Notes: generated by a model from the sequence alone, not told the origin. DNA of 57,605 nt from Tardiphaga sp. P9-11 (GCF_008329525.1 NZ_NPKQ01000016.1:1-57605), one strand, 5' to 3'; counted from the stretch's first letter, positions 25,372-34,349 are shown. Program-made: numbers and translations.

Positions 25372-25864
25372 TGTTTATATGAAGAAAGCGGGATTGCAGC
25401 ATTCCGCCGACGCTCGGTCAGATGCTGCACCGTGTTCGCTATTTCACGTCGGCGTGAAGCCAGCATTGAGATAATCACAACATTGACTCGACTATCCGCC
25501 GATACCGAAAGCTGCTTGCATCGAGGCCGCCTCAGGGGGGGGCGATCTCTTTAGTTTCCGAAGCCGATAGCGGGGAGGGCGTCTCGTTGGGGTCTGCTTA
25601 CTGGCGGCTTTGGCAACTTGAACCGGTCAGGCCGTATTCGCGACCTAACGGCATGAAAAATATCATCTGCACCATCTGGCATAAAGTTGCCGACTGGATC
25701 GATGCTGTCATCGAACTTTATGACTGGATCACTGATATGCCCGGTCCTAACAACAGATTCGCCAAACCAGATAAGATTCTGGCTTCTCCAAAGAAGTCAG
25801 CTCAATGAGTCACATTGTTGATCGCGAAAAAGCACTGGTGCGTTGAGGACGGTAAGCAATAAGC
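25372..25864. other. Intergenic stretch, one doubtful short frame
   Basis: No convincing gene. A frame from ATG 25653 (MKNIICTIWHKVADWIDAVIEL ...) lacks a ribosome binding site and relatives. Between the TPR gene and the leftward DUF1185 gene I see no clear terminator. Confidence 0.35.
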
Positions 25865-26440
25865 CTATTCTTGCTTCATGACTTCCTCATGTGTGAGTCC
25901 GCCGACACGGGCATTCAGCCGCGCACCGCTAGTCAAGCAGAAGATGATGGCGATCTCATCCGGCATCGGAGTGTCCTGCAGTGACAGTGTCACCCCATCG
26001 TAATGCGAGCGGACATAGACGTCGTCAATGTGGTTCATTGGAATGTCAATGGTAGCGCCCGGCGCGGCCTGTTTCACCATTGACGAAATCCAGGCTTTAC
26101 CCCCACCGATCGCTGCGCGGATCGGGCCGGCAAAAGCCGTCGTCAGGAGAGCGCTTGCATGCTCGGCCTCACCTTGGAGGCCGACGAGGCCACCTTTTCC
26201 GTAGCCCTGCGGCTTGTGTGAGCCGAGCGCATCGAGTGCCATCTGCGCCATTAACTTACCGAGATCGACGCTTGCCTCGATCAAAGGGCCGAGGTCCTCG
26301 ACATAGCGGCCGACATAAGGATTTTCGAGAACGGTGACAACCGATATTTTGCGGACGGGAGAGGAGATACGGCGTCCTGCTAATTCGTTCTTGTCTTCAA
26401 TTTGAGAGTAGGAGCGGCGGATATTGAGTATTGGGTGCAT
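25865..26440 (-). CDS. DUF1185 (AA_synth) family protein
   Basis: A 191-residue protein from the ATG at 26440 (AGGACT upstream). Family marks: RKISVVTVLENPYVGRYVEDLGPLIEAS, GYGKGGLVGLQGEAEHASALLTTAFAGPIRAAIGGGKAWISS, and DEIAIIFCLTSGARLNARVGG. The family is annotated 'amino acid synthesis' without proven activity. It often travels with NitT/TauT-type ABC importers and hydrolases for nitrogen heterocycles. Here it follows the GntR gene, opposite the pyridine-degradation operon, so it probably has a side role there, for example as a ring or lactam hydrolase or tautomerase. That role is inference. Confidence 0.75.
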   Translation of the reverse strand: MHPILNIRRSYSQIEDKNELAGRRISSPVRKISVVTVLENPYVGRYVEDLGPLIEASVDLGKLMAQMALDALGSHKPQGYGKGGLVGLQGEAEHASALLTTAFAGPIRAAIGGGKAWISSMVKQAAPGATIDIPMNHIDDVYVRSHYDGVTLSLQDTPMPDEIAIIFCLTSGARLNARVGGLTHEEVMKQE

Positions 26441-26456
26441 CGATGAGTCCTGTAAT

Positions 26457-27134
26457 TTAAGCTTCGTTGTCTTTCTGGCCTTCTTTGAAAGCCTCACGAG
26501 CTGCCTCGCGCGCGTTCTGAACATGCTGTTGCGCAATCTTCCGCGCCGCTTTCGGATCACGATCCTTGATAGCGAGATAAAGCGCGTTCATCTCCTCGTA
26601 GCTCGCCTTGGTGCGGCCGGGGAGAGACATAGATCTGGCGCGGAGAAAGTTAATGCGCGCGTGCAACCCATTGAGCGTCTGCTTGATCATCTCGTTCCCG
26701 CAGTTGTGCAGCAGCACGTCATAGAATGCCGTCGCACATTTCAGTTTGTCTGCCGAGTTGTTCGTCTTGACGACGCGGCGTAGCGTATGAACCGTCGCTG
26801 ATAGCGAGCTGATGTCGTGATCGCCGATTGCAGAAGCGCAGCGTGCCGCCGCCTCGCCCTCGAGGAGCGCGCGCAGATCGTAAATGTCTTCTGCTTCCTT
26901 CCAGGACAGGACCGGAATCTGCGGCCCGCGGTTTGGAATGAAATCGATCAGCCGTTCGGACTGTAAGCTGCGTAATGCCTCGCGGAGCGAGGCGCGGCTG
27001 ACGCCGAGTTGCTCGCACAGGTTGGCCTCCACCAGCCTTTCGCCGGGCTGAAAGACGCCAGCCAGGATTGCGTCCTTGAGCTTCTCGAACGTGCCTTGTT
27101 GAACGGTTTTGCGGCTGACGCGCAGGTCCATCAT
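26457..27134 (-). CDS. GntR/FadR-family transcriptional regulator
   Basis: An N-terminal winged helix (residues 13-75: GTFEKLKDAILAGVFQPGERL, LCEQLGVSRASLREALRSLQSE) and a C-terminal all-helical FCD ligand-binding domain (about 90-215), with Asp and His residues for the usual metal or carboxylate site (DLRALLEGEAA, FYDVLLHNCGN). Start ATG at 27134; a TTG precedes it. It is divergent from the hydroxypyridine-degradation operon. A perfect palindrome of the FCD-GntR type lies at 27291. It probably represses that operon until a pyridine carboxylate binds. Confidence 0.88.
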   Translation of the reverse strand: MMDLRVSRKTVQQGTFEKLKDAILAGVFQPGERLVEANLCEQLGVSRASLREALRSLQSERLIDFIPNRGPQIPVLSWKEAEDIYDLRALLEGEAAARCASAIGDHDISSLSATVHTLRRVVKTNNSADKLKCATAFYDVLLHNCGNEMIKQTLNGLHARINFLRARSMSLPGRTKASYEEMNALYLAIKDRDPKAARKIAQQHVQNAREAAREAFKEGQKDNEA

Positions 27135-27290
27135 CAAATCGTCTCGGTTGTAGATCCGTTACCAGTGAAGAGTGGACGCGAAGTCGCACTTAACTGGTCG
27201 CAAGCGAGTCTATAGCAGTGCGCGCATCACGTAGGGCGAAATTTCTTGCGCTACGCTGAAAATATGTGCAGCATATCCACATAACGTCCG

Positions 27291-27303
27291 ATTGTCGGAC
27301 AAT
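27291..27303. promoter_or_regulatory. GntR operator palindrome
   Basis: ATTGTC-G-GACAAT, a perfect 13-bp palindrome in the divergent intergenic region. This is the typical site of FadR/VanR-type GntR regulators (TTGTCNGACAA), placed to control both the regulator and the operon starting at 27428. Confidence 0.7.
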
Positions 27304-27427
27304 AAGAACATAATCAGCGTTTGTCTAGTGCGCTGATTTCTTTGAGGAAACGTCTCCATCTCGCGCTTTGGCGGCTTTGGCACGTGCCTTGCTGTGAAGT
27401 GGAGGAGACTGAAGAGGGATAGACGAC

Positions 27428-28267
27428 ATGCCCACGACTGCGTCTGCATCAACCGCGCCGTTCATCAAGGAGCGCGTCATCGATACGCGACGTATCGCGC
27501 TCAACGTCCGCGAGGTCGGTGACGGGCCTGTCGCCATTTTTCTCCATGGCATCACGGCTGCGGGTGCTGTTTGGGATCCGGTCCTGCAACTCGTCGCGTC
27601 GAAATTCCGAGCAATCGCGGTCGATCAACGCGGGCATGGGCGCAGCGACAAGCCGGATGGCGAATACTCGGCGGATGCATTCGCGCAGGACGTCGTGGCT
27701 CTGATCAGGACGCTGGATTGCGGCCCTGCTGTAGTGGTCGGTCATTCGCTCGGTGCGCGAAATGCCGTCGTCGCTGCCGTTCAACACCCGGATCTCGTGC
27801 GGGCAGTCGTCGCTGTCGATTTCACTCCCTTTATCGAGGACGAAGTGTTCGAAGCCCTTGAGGCACGGGTGAACGGCGGCGATCGCCCGTTCGCTTCGCT
27901 TGAGGAAATCGAATCCTATTTGCAGAACAGATACGTCAACCTGCCTCCCGATGCCGTGCGCAGGCGCGCGCTGCACGCTTATCATCGAGTCGGTGAGCAA
28001 TTCCGCCCACTTGCGAGCCCGTCGGCTATGGCCGCGACGGCTCGCGGTCTGCGCGAGGAACTGGCTTCGGCGTTAGAAAGTGTAAAGGTGCCGGTGCAGC
28101 TCGTCAGAGGAGCCGAGAGCAAATTGGTCTCTCCGGCGGCCTGGGACCGCACGAAGAAGCTGCGTCCGGATCTTCCTGCCATCGAGGTTCGGGGAACCGA
28201 CCATTATGTTCCAGAAGAGGCGCCTGCGGCGATCGCCACGACTGTACTGAAGGCAGGAGCGGTCTGA
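27428..28267 (+). CDS. Alpha/beta hydrolase, probable (E)-2-(acetamidomethylene)succinate hydrolase
   Basis: 279 residues with the alpha/beta hydrolase core: oxyanion HGIT (40-43), DQRGHGRSDKP, nucleophile elbow GHSLG (Ser107), and acid-His pair at Asp131 (VDFTPF) and His259 (GTDHY). These match, with an offset of one, the triad Ser106/Asp130/His258 I recall for the Mesorhizobium loti enzyme, and long stretches read the same. That enzyme hydrolyses (acetamidomethylene)succinate to succinate semialdehyde, acetate, CO2 and ammonia, the last step of vitamin B6 pathway I. First gene of the operon; MHPC oxygenase is five genes downstream. Confidence 0.85.
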   Translation: MPTTASASTAPFIKERVIDTRRIALNVREVGDGPVAIFLHGITAAGAVWDPVLQLVASKFRAIAVDQRGHGRSDKPDGEYSADAFAQDVVALIRTLDCGPAVVVGHSLGARNAVVAAVQHPDLVRAVVAVDFTPFIEDEVFEALEARVNGGDRPFASLEEIESYLQNRYVNLPPDAVRRRALHAYHRVGEQFRPLASPSAMAATARGLREELASALESVKVPVQLVRGAESKLVSPAAWDRTKKLRPDLPAIEVRGTDHYVPEEAPAAIATTVLKAGAV

Positions 28268-28269
28268 TC

Positions 28270-29166
28270 GTGGTCGCGGTCACTCCTCCGGGAAGCGTTA
28301 GGGGATCAGGTGCACCGGCGCCGTTGATCGCATCGTTTGAGGCCGCAGCAGGACTCGGCCGCCATCATCCTGGAGGCGCTGTATTGCGAGTGTTGAATCA
28401 TAAAGTCGCCGGCAAGTACGCCGGAGCGCTGGGCGGCTTCGGTGTGTGCATTATCTGTTGGGAGATTGTTCGCGGTCTACAATTGATCGATCCGCGCGAT
28501 CTCCCATCAGTCGTCGCCATCGTACGGACCGCGATCCGCGAGTTGATCGGCGGCCCGTTAGCGCTGGCGGTGCTAACCAGCTTGCTCGCCTGGGCGCCCG
28601 GACTGCTTCTCGCTGCAGTGATCGGGACGGTCATGGGCATCGCTCTGGCAATGCTCCCGAATCTGGACGTGGCGTCGCGACCGATCCTGGAATTCCTGAG
28701 GCCGATTCCATCCGTTGCACTCATTCCGATCGCTCTGCTGACGCTGGGCGTCGGCATCGAGATGCAACTAACAATGATCGCCTTTGCGAGCGTCTGGCCG
28801 ATCGTGTTCAGCGTCAAGGCCGGCGTCGAAGGAATCGATCCGCGCTTTCAGGAAACGGGCCGGATTTTCGGAGTGACCAAAGGCACGGGCATCATAAGGA
28901 TCGTCATTCCGAGTATGTTGCCATCGCTCGCAACCGGCGTCCGCACAGCATCGGCAATTGCGCTCGTGCTGACCATCACGGTCGAAATGCTGATAGGACG
29001 CCCCGGCATCGGCCGTTATCTCGACGAAGCGCGCCTCAATGGTCTCGTCACCGAGATGTGGGCGGCGATCTTCGTCACCGGAATTGTCGGCTACATCGTC
29101 AATGGAGTGATGCTGGCCGCCGAACGTCACCTCCTGCCTTGGAGTGCTGAAAACCGTGACCAATAG
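28270..29166 (+). CDS. ABC transporter permease (NitT/TauT type)
   Basis: A 298-residue membrane protein with about six helices and the permease coupling region ILEFLRPIPSVALIPIALLTLGVG ... EGIDPRFQETGRIFG. GTG start two bases after the hydrolase stop. It forms the importer with the second permease (29144), the ATPase (29951) and the binding protein (30757). The likely substrate is a hydroxypyridine carboxylate, judged from operon context. Confidence 0.88.
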   Translation: MVAVTPPGSVRGSGAPAPLIASFEAAAGLGRHHPGGAVLRVLNHKVAGKYAGALGGFGVCIICWEIVRGLQLIDPRDLPSVVAIVRTAIRELIGGPLALAVLTSLLAWAPGLLLAAVIGTVMGIALAMLPNLDVASRPILEFLRPIPSVALIPIALLTLGVGIEMQLTMIAFASVWPIVFSVKAGVEGIDPRFQETGRIFGVTKGTGIIRIVIPSMLPSLATGVRTASAIALVLTITVEMLIGRPGIGRYLDEARLNGLVTEMWAAIFVTGIVGYIVNGVMLAAERHLLPWSAENRDQ

Positions 29167-29938
29167 CGTACAGCGGATCCGCGCTTTGTCATTGCAGATA
29201 ATGTTGATCGCCGGACTGCTGGCGATATGGCAATGGGCCGCGGTCACATTCCCGGGGCCTACGCTGCCCCCACTGCTGGCGGTCTGGCGATCCTACTGGC
29301 GGCTGGTGCAGGGCGACCTCCTTCACACAGCCGTCCTGCCCAGCCTGTATCGGTTGCTTATCGGCTTTCTGATCGCCGCCGTGGGAGGCGCCCTTATCGG
29401 GCTGGCGATCGGCTGTTCGCGTTCGCTCGATGCCTGGTCCCGTCCGGTGCTTGAATATCTTCGTTACATCCCAGCCATCGCAATTCTTCCGCCCGCGCTT
29501 CTCATTCTCGGCCCGACCGATACGATGCGCATCTTCGTGATCGCCTTCGGGTGCATATTCCCCGTGTTGCTCGCAGCGATCGACGGCGCCAAGCGGGTTG
29601 AACCTACGTTTCTTGACACGGCACGCGTCAACGGCCTGGGAGCAATTGCGCGCATTCGCCGTGTCGTTCTCTTTGCGGCGATGCCATCGCTTTTCGCCGG
29701 GCTGCGTATCGCGCTGGGGCTGGGTCTCATCATGATGGTGATCTCGGAGCTGATCGCGGCCGATAACGGCATCGGCTTCTTCATCCTGCGCAGCCAGCGC
29801 CTGTTCCAGAGCGCTGGCGTCTATGCAGGCGTACTGGTCATTGGAACCATTGGCTGGCTGCTGACCGCTGGCCTGTTGTTGGTGGAACGACGGGTCCTTC
29901 ATTGGCATCGCGGCTGGCGCGGACTGCCGGTCGACTAG
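29144..29938 (+). CDS. ABC transporter permease (NitT/TauT type), second subunit
   Basis: 264 residues, six helices, with the EAA-like loop VLEYLRYIPAIAILPPALLILGPTDTMR and VEPTFLDTARVNG. It overlaps the preceding permease gene by 23 bases. Two different permeases suggest a heterodimeric channel, less common in this class, where one permease homodimer is usual. Confidence 0.88.
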   Translation: MLKTVTNSVQRIRALSLQIMLIAGLLAIWQWAAVTFPGPTLPPLLAVWRSYWRLVQGDLLHTAVLPSLYRLLIGFLIAAVGGALIGLAIGCSRSLDAWSRPVLEYLRYIPAIAILPPALLILGPTDTMRIFVIAFGCIFPVLLAAIDGAKRVEPTFLDTARVNGLGAIARIRRVVLFAAMPSLFAGLRIALGLGLIMMVISELIAADNGIGFFILRSQRLFQSAGVYAGVLVIGTIGWLLTAGLLLVERRVLHWHRGWRGLPVD

Positions 29939-29950
29939 GGAGCGTGCAAC

Positions 29951-30730
29951 ATGATTGCGGAAACAGACGGCGCCATCCTCACGGTCGACAACATTTCGCG
30001 CAGCTATCCCGGTGCGCCGGTGCCCATTCTCGATGGACTGACATTCCGGCAGAAGCGTGGGGAGTTCGTTGCCATCGTTGGCCCATCAGGATGCGGCAAG
30101 ACCACATTGCTGCGATGCTGTGCCGCCCTAATGCAACCCGACGCCGGCAGCGTCCTGCATGCCGGGCAGATCCTCAGCGATCCGCCGCCGTGGTTGTCAA
30201 TCGTGTTTCAAGATTACAACCGCAGCCTGTTTCCGTGGCTTTCGGTGAAACAGAATGTGGGCTTCGGTCTGGCGCATGTCGGCAAGCACGAGCGTGACGA
30301 GCGCGTAGCCGCCGCATTGCGCGCGGTGCGCCTCGACCACGCAGCCGAGCTCTATCCCTGGCAACTGTCGGGCGGCATGCAACAACGATGCGCGCTTGCA
30401 CGTTCGATCGTTGTCAGGCCGAAACTGCTGTTGCTCGACGAGCCGTTCGCCTCCGTCGACGCTCAAACGCGTTTCGACTTGCAGGATCTCGTCATGGAAA
30501 TCTGCCGCGACATGTCGCTATCGACGTTGCTGGTCACCCACGACATGGAAGAGGCGGTGTTCATGGCCGACAAGGTGGTCGTGCTGTCGACGAAGCCGGC
30601 ACGGGTTGTCGATGAAGTTGCGATCAATATCCCATATCCGCGCGACCAACTCGCGACCAAGGAGACCCCCGAATTCCTGAGGCTGCGGCATCAGGTCTAT
30701 ACGCTGGTACGCCAGCAAATCCGTCATTGA
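29951..30730 (+). CDS. ABC transporter ATP-binding protein (NitT/TauT type)
   Basis: 259 residues with Walker A GPSGCGKTT, Q-loop FQDYNRSLFPW, signature LSGGMQQR, Walker B LLLLDEP and switch HDMEEAV. It energises import through the two permeases encoded upstream. ATG follows GGGAGCGTGCAAC. Normal length. Confidence 0.92.
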   Translation: MIAETDGAILTVDNISRSYPGAPVPILDGLTFRQKRGEFVAIVGPSGCGKTTLLRCCAALMQPDAGSVLHAGQILSDPPPWLSIVFQDYNRSLFPWLSVKQNVGFGLAHVGKHERDERVAAALRAVRLDHAAELYPWQLSGGMQQRCALARSIVVRPKLLLLDEPFASVDAQTRFDLQDLVMEICRDMSLSTLLVTHDMEEAVFMADKVVVLSTKPARVVDEVAINIPYPRDQLATKETPEFLRLRHQVYTLVRQQIRH

Positions 30731-30756
30731 CATCAATCTTCAATCTGGAGGCTATT

Positions 30757-31710
30757 ATGACTCTGAGAGCATTTGGCGTAGGTCTCGCCTTGCTGGCGTC
30801 CGCATTCACCACCGCGCCAACGCAAACGGCGCGCGCTCAGGACGCGGTCGTGACGAAGTTGCGTGTCGGCTACATCCCCATCGGGATCTACTCGTATTTC
30901 TGGCGCGCCCGTGACGCCGGATATTTCAAGGACGAGAAGCTTGAAGTCGAACTCGTGCCCATGGCCGGCGGCGGACAAATCATTCCTGCCTTGCAGTCAG
31001 GTTCGCTGCAGTTCGGCATCTCCGATGCGCTCGGTGTGCTGAATGCGCGCAACGGCGGCATTCCCGCCACTTACGTATCGTTCAATTTCTCGCAGGCGGC
31101 CGCAGATCCGGTTCATGCCGTCCTTACGACGGACCCTAATATCAAGACAGCGGCCGACCTCAAGGGCAAGTCCGTGGCGACCAATCTCAGCTACAATACG
31201 GATTGGACAATGATGCGCGCTTGGCTGCGCAAGAACGACGTCGACCTGAAGTCGATCACGTTCCGTGAGGTACCGTTCCCCGACATGCTGTCCGCGTTGC
31301 GCAACAACGCGGTGTCGGCGGTCGGCGCGAGCGAGCCCTTCATCACCATGGGTAAGGAGCAGGGAGCACGGGTGCTCGGCTATTACTTCACAGATGTCCA
31401 GAGCCCAGTCGTCCTATCAGGGATCGTCGCGCTCACCCCCTATATTGAAAAGAACAAGGACGTGGTGAAGCGCTTCGTGCGCGCCATCAACCGCGCGATC
31501 GATGACTACAACAAAGATCCGATGATCGCCCGTAAGACGATCGAGGCCAACACCAAGATCCCGCCAACCGTGGTGGAGAAAATGGGTCTCGGTAAGTGGC
31601 AGACCAGCGTTCCTGCCGAGCAGATGCAATTTTGGGTAGATGCCGCCAAGAAGGAGGGCGTCATCAGCGACGCCGCCGATCTGAACAGCCTAGTCTGGCA
31701 AGACAAGTGA
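30757..31710 (+). CDS. ABC transporter substrate-binding protein (NMT1/SsuA-like)
   Basis: 317 residues. ATG at 30757 after CTGGAGG gives a signal peptide (MTLRAFGVGLALLASAFTTAPTQTARA). The mature part has the NMT1-like pattern: LRVGYIPIGIYSYFWRARDAGYFKDEKLEVELVPM, GGGQIIPALQSGSLQFGISD, LKGKSVATNLSYNTDW. The family binds small aromatic, pyrimidine or sulfonate ligands in the periplasm. Next to MHPC oxygenase, a pyridine carboxylate is the best guess. Confidence 0.88.
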   Translation: MTLRAFGVGLALLASAFTTAPTQTARAQDAVVTKLRVGYIPIGIYSYFWRARDAGYFKDEKLEVELVPMAGGGQIIPALQSGSLQFGISDALGVLNARNGGIPATYVSFNFSQAAADPVHAVLTTDPNIKTAADLKGKSVATNLSYNTDWTMMRAWLRKNDVDLKSITFREVPFPDMLSALRNNAVSAVGASEPFITMGKEQGARVLGYYFTDVQSPVVLSGIVALTPYIEKNKDVVKRFVRAINRAIDDYNKDPMIARKTIEANTKIPPTVVEKMGLGKWQTSVPAEQMQFWVDAAKKEGVISDAADLNSLVWQDK

Positions 31711-31766
31711 CCGCCAATGCCGCGCTCAGCGCGGCATTCCGTTCCATATCTGGGTGATGAAGAGTG

Positions 31767-32900
31767 ATGACAAACATAAACAAGCACAGCGGCAAGACAC
31801 GGCATGCAGAGATCGCCGGCGCAGGCTTTGCCGGTCTGACAGCGGCAATTGCACTCCGGCAGCGGGGCTGGAGCGTCCGACTTCACGAAAAAGGGCCAGA
31901 ACTCCGTGCCTTCGGCGCCGGCATCTACCTTTGGCATAACGGGCTTCGCGTTCTTGAAGGCCTTGGAGTGCTTGAGGACGTACTCAACGGAACGCATACG
32001 CCGCCGACCTACGAAACCTGGATGCATAACAAGAGCGTTTCTCGGGAGACGTTCAATGGTCTGCCCTGGCGGATCATGACCCGTCAGCACCTGCATCACG
32101 CTTTGGCGAATAAGGCGCGTGCAGAGGGCGTCGAGATTTCAGTGAACTCTGAAGTGATCAAGGCTGCTCCGTCCGGACAGGTCACCCTCGCTTCGGGTGA
32201 GGTGAGGGAGGCGGACCTCGTCGTCGGCGCGGATGGCGTCGGATCCAAGGTGCGGGACTCGATCGGCTTCGAGCAGGACCGCTGGGTCTCGACCGACGGA
32301 TTGATCCGCCTGATCGTACCACGCAAGAAGAAAGAGCTCGGTCATGGCGAATGGGACAACACTATCGACATGTGGAACTTTTGGCCACGTGTGCAACGCA
32401 TTCTCTACTCGCCCTGCAACGACGAAGAACTCTATCTCGGGCTGATGGCACCGGCTGCAGATCCCAACGGTTCGCGGGTGCCCATTCACCTCGATTGTTG
32501 GGTCGAGATGTTTCCATTTCTCGAGCCGGTCCTGGTCGAAGCCGCGAAACTGCAGACCGCGCGTTATGATCGGTACGAGACCACCAAACTGGACGTGTGG
32601 ACGAAGGGCAAGGTTGCCTTGGTCGGCGACGCTGCGCACGCAATGTGTCCGGCGCTTGCACAGGGCGCCGGTTGCGCGATGGTCAATGCCTACAGCCTGG
32701 CCATGGAGCTCGACGAGATCGCCAATGTCGGCGATGCCTTGCCGTCGTGGGAGAAGCGCATTCGCCCGATCACCGATCGGTGTCAGGAGATTTCCGGCGA
32801 ATATGCCGCAAACCGCTCGCTGTCGAAGGGCAATATGTTCACCCCGCGGGCGTTGGAGGCAGCGCGATACGATCCGACCCGGCGCGTCTTTTCTTGGTGA
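31767..32900 (+). CDS. 2-methyl-3-hydroxypyridine-5-carboxylate oxygenase (MHPCO)
   Basis: A 377-residue class A flavin monooxygenase: FAD motif AGAGFAGL, DG motif VGADGVGSKVR, GD motif GDAAHAMCPALAQGAG. Long blocks (FGAGIYLWHNGLRVLEGLG, WDNTIDMWNFWPRVQRILYSP) match the Mesorhizobium loti MHPCO as I recall it. The active-site residues reported there, Tyr54, Tyr82, Arg181, Arg211, Tyr223 and Tyr270, are all present at the same numbers. The enzyme uses NADH and O2 to hydroxylate and open the ring, giving (acetamidomethylene)succinate; it also accepts 5-hydroxynicotinate. The ATG at 31767 keeps this numbering; a GTG lies one codon upstream. Confidence 0.92.
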   Translation: MTNINKHSGKTRHAEIAGAGFAGLTAAIALRQRGWSVRLHEKGPELRAFGAGIYLWHNGLRVLEGLGVLEDVLNGTHTPPTYETWMHNKSVSRETFNGLPWRIMTRQHLHHALANKARAEGVEISVNSEVIKAAPSGQVTLASGEVREADLVVGADGVGSKVRDSIGFEQDRWVSTDGLIRLIVPRKKKELGHGEWDNTIDMWNFWPRVQRILYSPCNDEELYLGLMAPAADPNGSRVPIHLDCWVEMFPFLEPVLVEAAKLQTARYDRYETTKLDVWTKGKVALVGDAAHAMCPALAQGAGCAMVNAYSLAMELDEIANVGDALPSWEKRIRPITDRCQEISGEYAANRSLSKGNMFTPRALEAARYDPTRRVFSW

Positions 32901-33001
32901 GCCTGGCCGTCCGCCGCTGACCCCAATCCCCAAGAAACGCATTGATCTATCGCCGTTTCGCCGGCCGATACATTTTACGCGTCCACAACAAGGAGTGCAG
33001 A

Positions 33002-33457
33002 GTGCCTCTCAACATCAAAGACCTCAAAATCGAAAGTCCCGATTTCAAAATGCTCGGGCTAATGGACGACCGACATGCTGGCGACAAAGGTAACGTCATC
33101 CCTCGTCTTATGATTTCGGGCGTACCGTCCGGCACGGTCGAGCTCGCGGTCATCTGTCACGACCCCGATGCGCCACTCGCCCATGGTTTTACACACTGGA
33201 CGCTGTACAACGTTCCACCATCGGTAACGAACCTCGAAAACGCCGAGGAACGCTACACGGTCGGTCCCAATGGGGCAGGGCAGCACAGCTATTTTGGCCC
33301 CCAGCCCCCCGCCGGTCACGGACTGCACCATTACTATTTCTGGGTCTATGCTCTTGATACGAGGGTTGACGGCACGCCGACTCGCGAGCAATTTTTTGAT
33401 CGGTACGGTGCGAATGTCATCGAGCAAGCGCGGTTAGTCGGTACATACAAGAATTGA
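33002..33457 (+). CDS. PEBP-family (YbhB/YbcL-like) protein
   Basis: 151 residues from a GTG after AAGGAG. Visible marks: CHDPDAPLAHGFTHWTLYNVPP (the DPDxP ligand-site motif), HSYFGPQPPAGHGLHHYYFWVYALD. Bacterial PEBP proteins bind phosphate-like or carboxylate ligands and have no settled role. Last gene of the pyridine-degradation operon, 101 bp after MHPCO, and ended by the terminator at 33525. It may be an accessory binding protein or kinase-inhibitor-like regulator. Confidence 0.85.
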   Translation: MPLNIKDLKIESPDFKMLGLMDDRHAGDKGNVIPRLMISGVPSGTVELAVICHDPDAPLAHGFTHWTLYNVPPSVTNLENAEERYTVGPNGAGQHSYFGPQPPAGHGLHHYYFWVYALDTRVDGTPTREQFFDRYGANVIEQARLVGTYKN

Positions 33458-33524
33458 TGGGATTAGCGAAGCGCGAGCATCGCGCTGGCAAACGCGTCGC
33501 TTAGAGGACCACAACGGAATTGCT

Positions 33525-33555
33525 GCCGTCCGAGCAATTGCTCGGGCGGCTTTTT
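33525..33555. terminator. Hairpin terminator (near copy of the one at 1176)
   Basis: GCCGTCCGAG ... CTCGGGCGGC stem followed by TTTTT. It ends the PEBP gene and faces the converging gene at 33577, exactly as the hairpin at 1176 does for the paralog at 1228. Confidence 0.8.
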
Positions 33556-33576
33556 GCATTTCCTGAAGTGTCGGCC

Positions 33577-33930
33577 TTATGGATGAATGTCCGCGAATCT
33601 TCGGCGTCGATCCTCTAGTGCGGTCTGACCCACGGCTCGGACACGTATGGGTGCCTCCGGCAGCGGCATTCGTGAAGTCTTCGGCTGGGGATTGTCGTCC
33701 TCATCAAGTGAGCTAAGAACTGCGAGAGTATCGCCGATCCTGACAGTCTCGTTGGAGCCCGGGATCTGGCATAGCCATAGCTTCCCTTGGACAGTAAAAG
33801 CATCCGATGCCCAAGCCGCAAGAATGCATCGCTTTTGGAGCGTGTCTAAGAAGGGATTCGCGAGCACCTCCCGCGGATGCGTAAAGGTGCCGGCGAGCAG
33901 CGAATTTGCGTGGATTTCATTGAGCGACAT
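33577..33930 (-). CDS. Conserved hypothetical protein, 117 aa (paralog of 1228-1596)
   Basis: Nearly the same protein as at 1228-1596, including NPFLDTLQKRCILAAWASDAF and PKTSRMPLPEAP. The ATG used here lies five codons later, because the equivalent of the other copy's ATG is CTG, although GGAGG is preserved at the same distance. Translation may therefore start at CTG, or at the ATG at 33930. It sits inside the island. The function is unknown. Confidence 0.7.
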   Translation of the reverse strand: MSLNEIHANSLLAGTFTHPREVLANPFLDTLQKRCILAAWASDAFTVQGKLWLCQIPGSNETVRIGDTLAVLSSLDEDDNPQPKTSRMPLPEAPIRVRAVGQTALEDRRRRFADIHP

Positions 33931-34349
33931 GGCAGACGTTGTCAGGTGGGCCTCCTAACTCCTTTCGTTTAAAGGCGATCGTCGATGTGGATCTCCACAA
34001 TCGTCGGTCAAGATGGGACCAAAAATTCTTGGGATGTTGTTGAATCGCTTCTACCCGCTCAACTGCCTCTAAAGGCCGCGGCGGTACAGCATAGTGGACC
34101 TACGAAGGCGTGGGCTTCGCAAACCAAGAGTCGCATAACTTACATTATGGGAGAGAGCCCGCAGGTAAACAGAGCTCGCTCGAGCCTTAGCTGCCGTCGT
34201 CGCAGCAGCGATGCGTTTCGCCGCTGCGGTTTGCGGAAGCAGCATACAGATTCGCTAGCTCAGAACCGCCAACTCAGCGTCTATCGACGCGCCAAGATGC
34301 AGCCGTGGCCGCTGTTGCGCAAAGCAAGCGTGTGGAAACGTGCACTTTG
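33931..34349. other. Intergenic stretch without a recognised gene
   Basis: The first 90 bases align with the region upstream of the paralog at 1228 (TCCTTTCGTTTAAAGGCGAT), so the duplication includes the promoter. The rest shows no protein-like frame. Confidence 0.5.
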
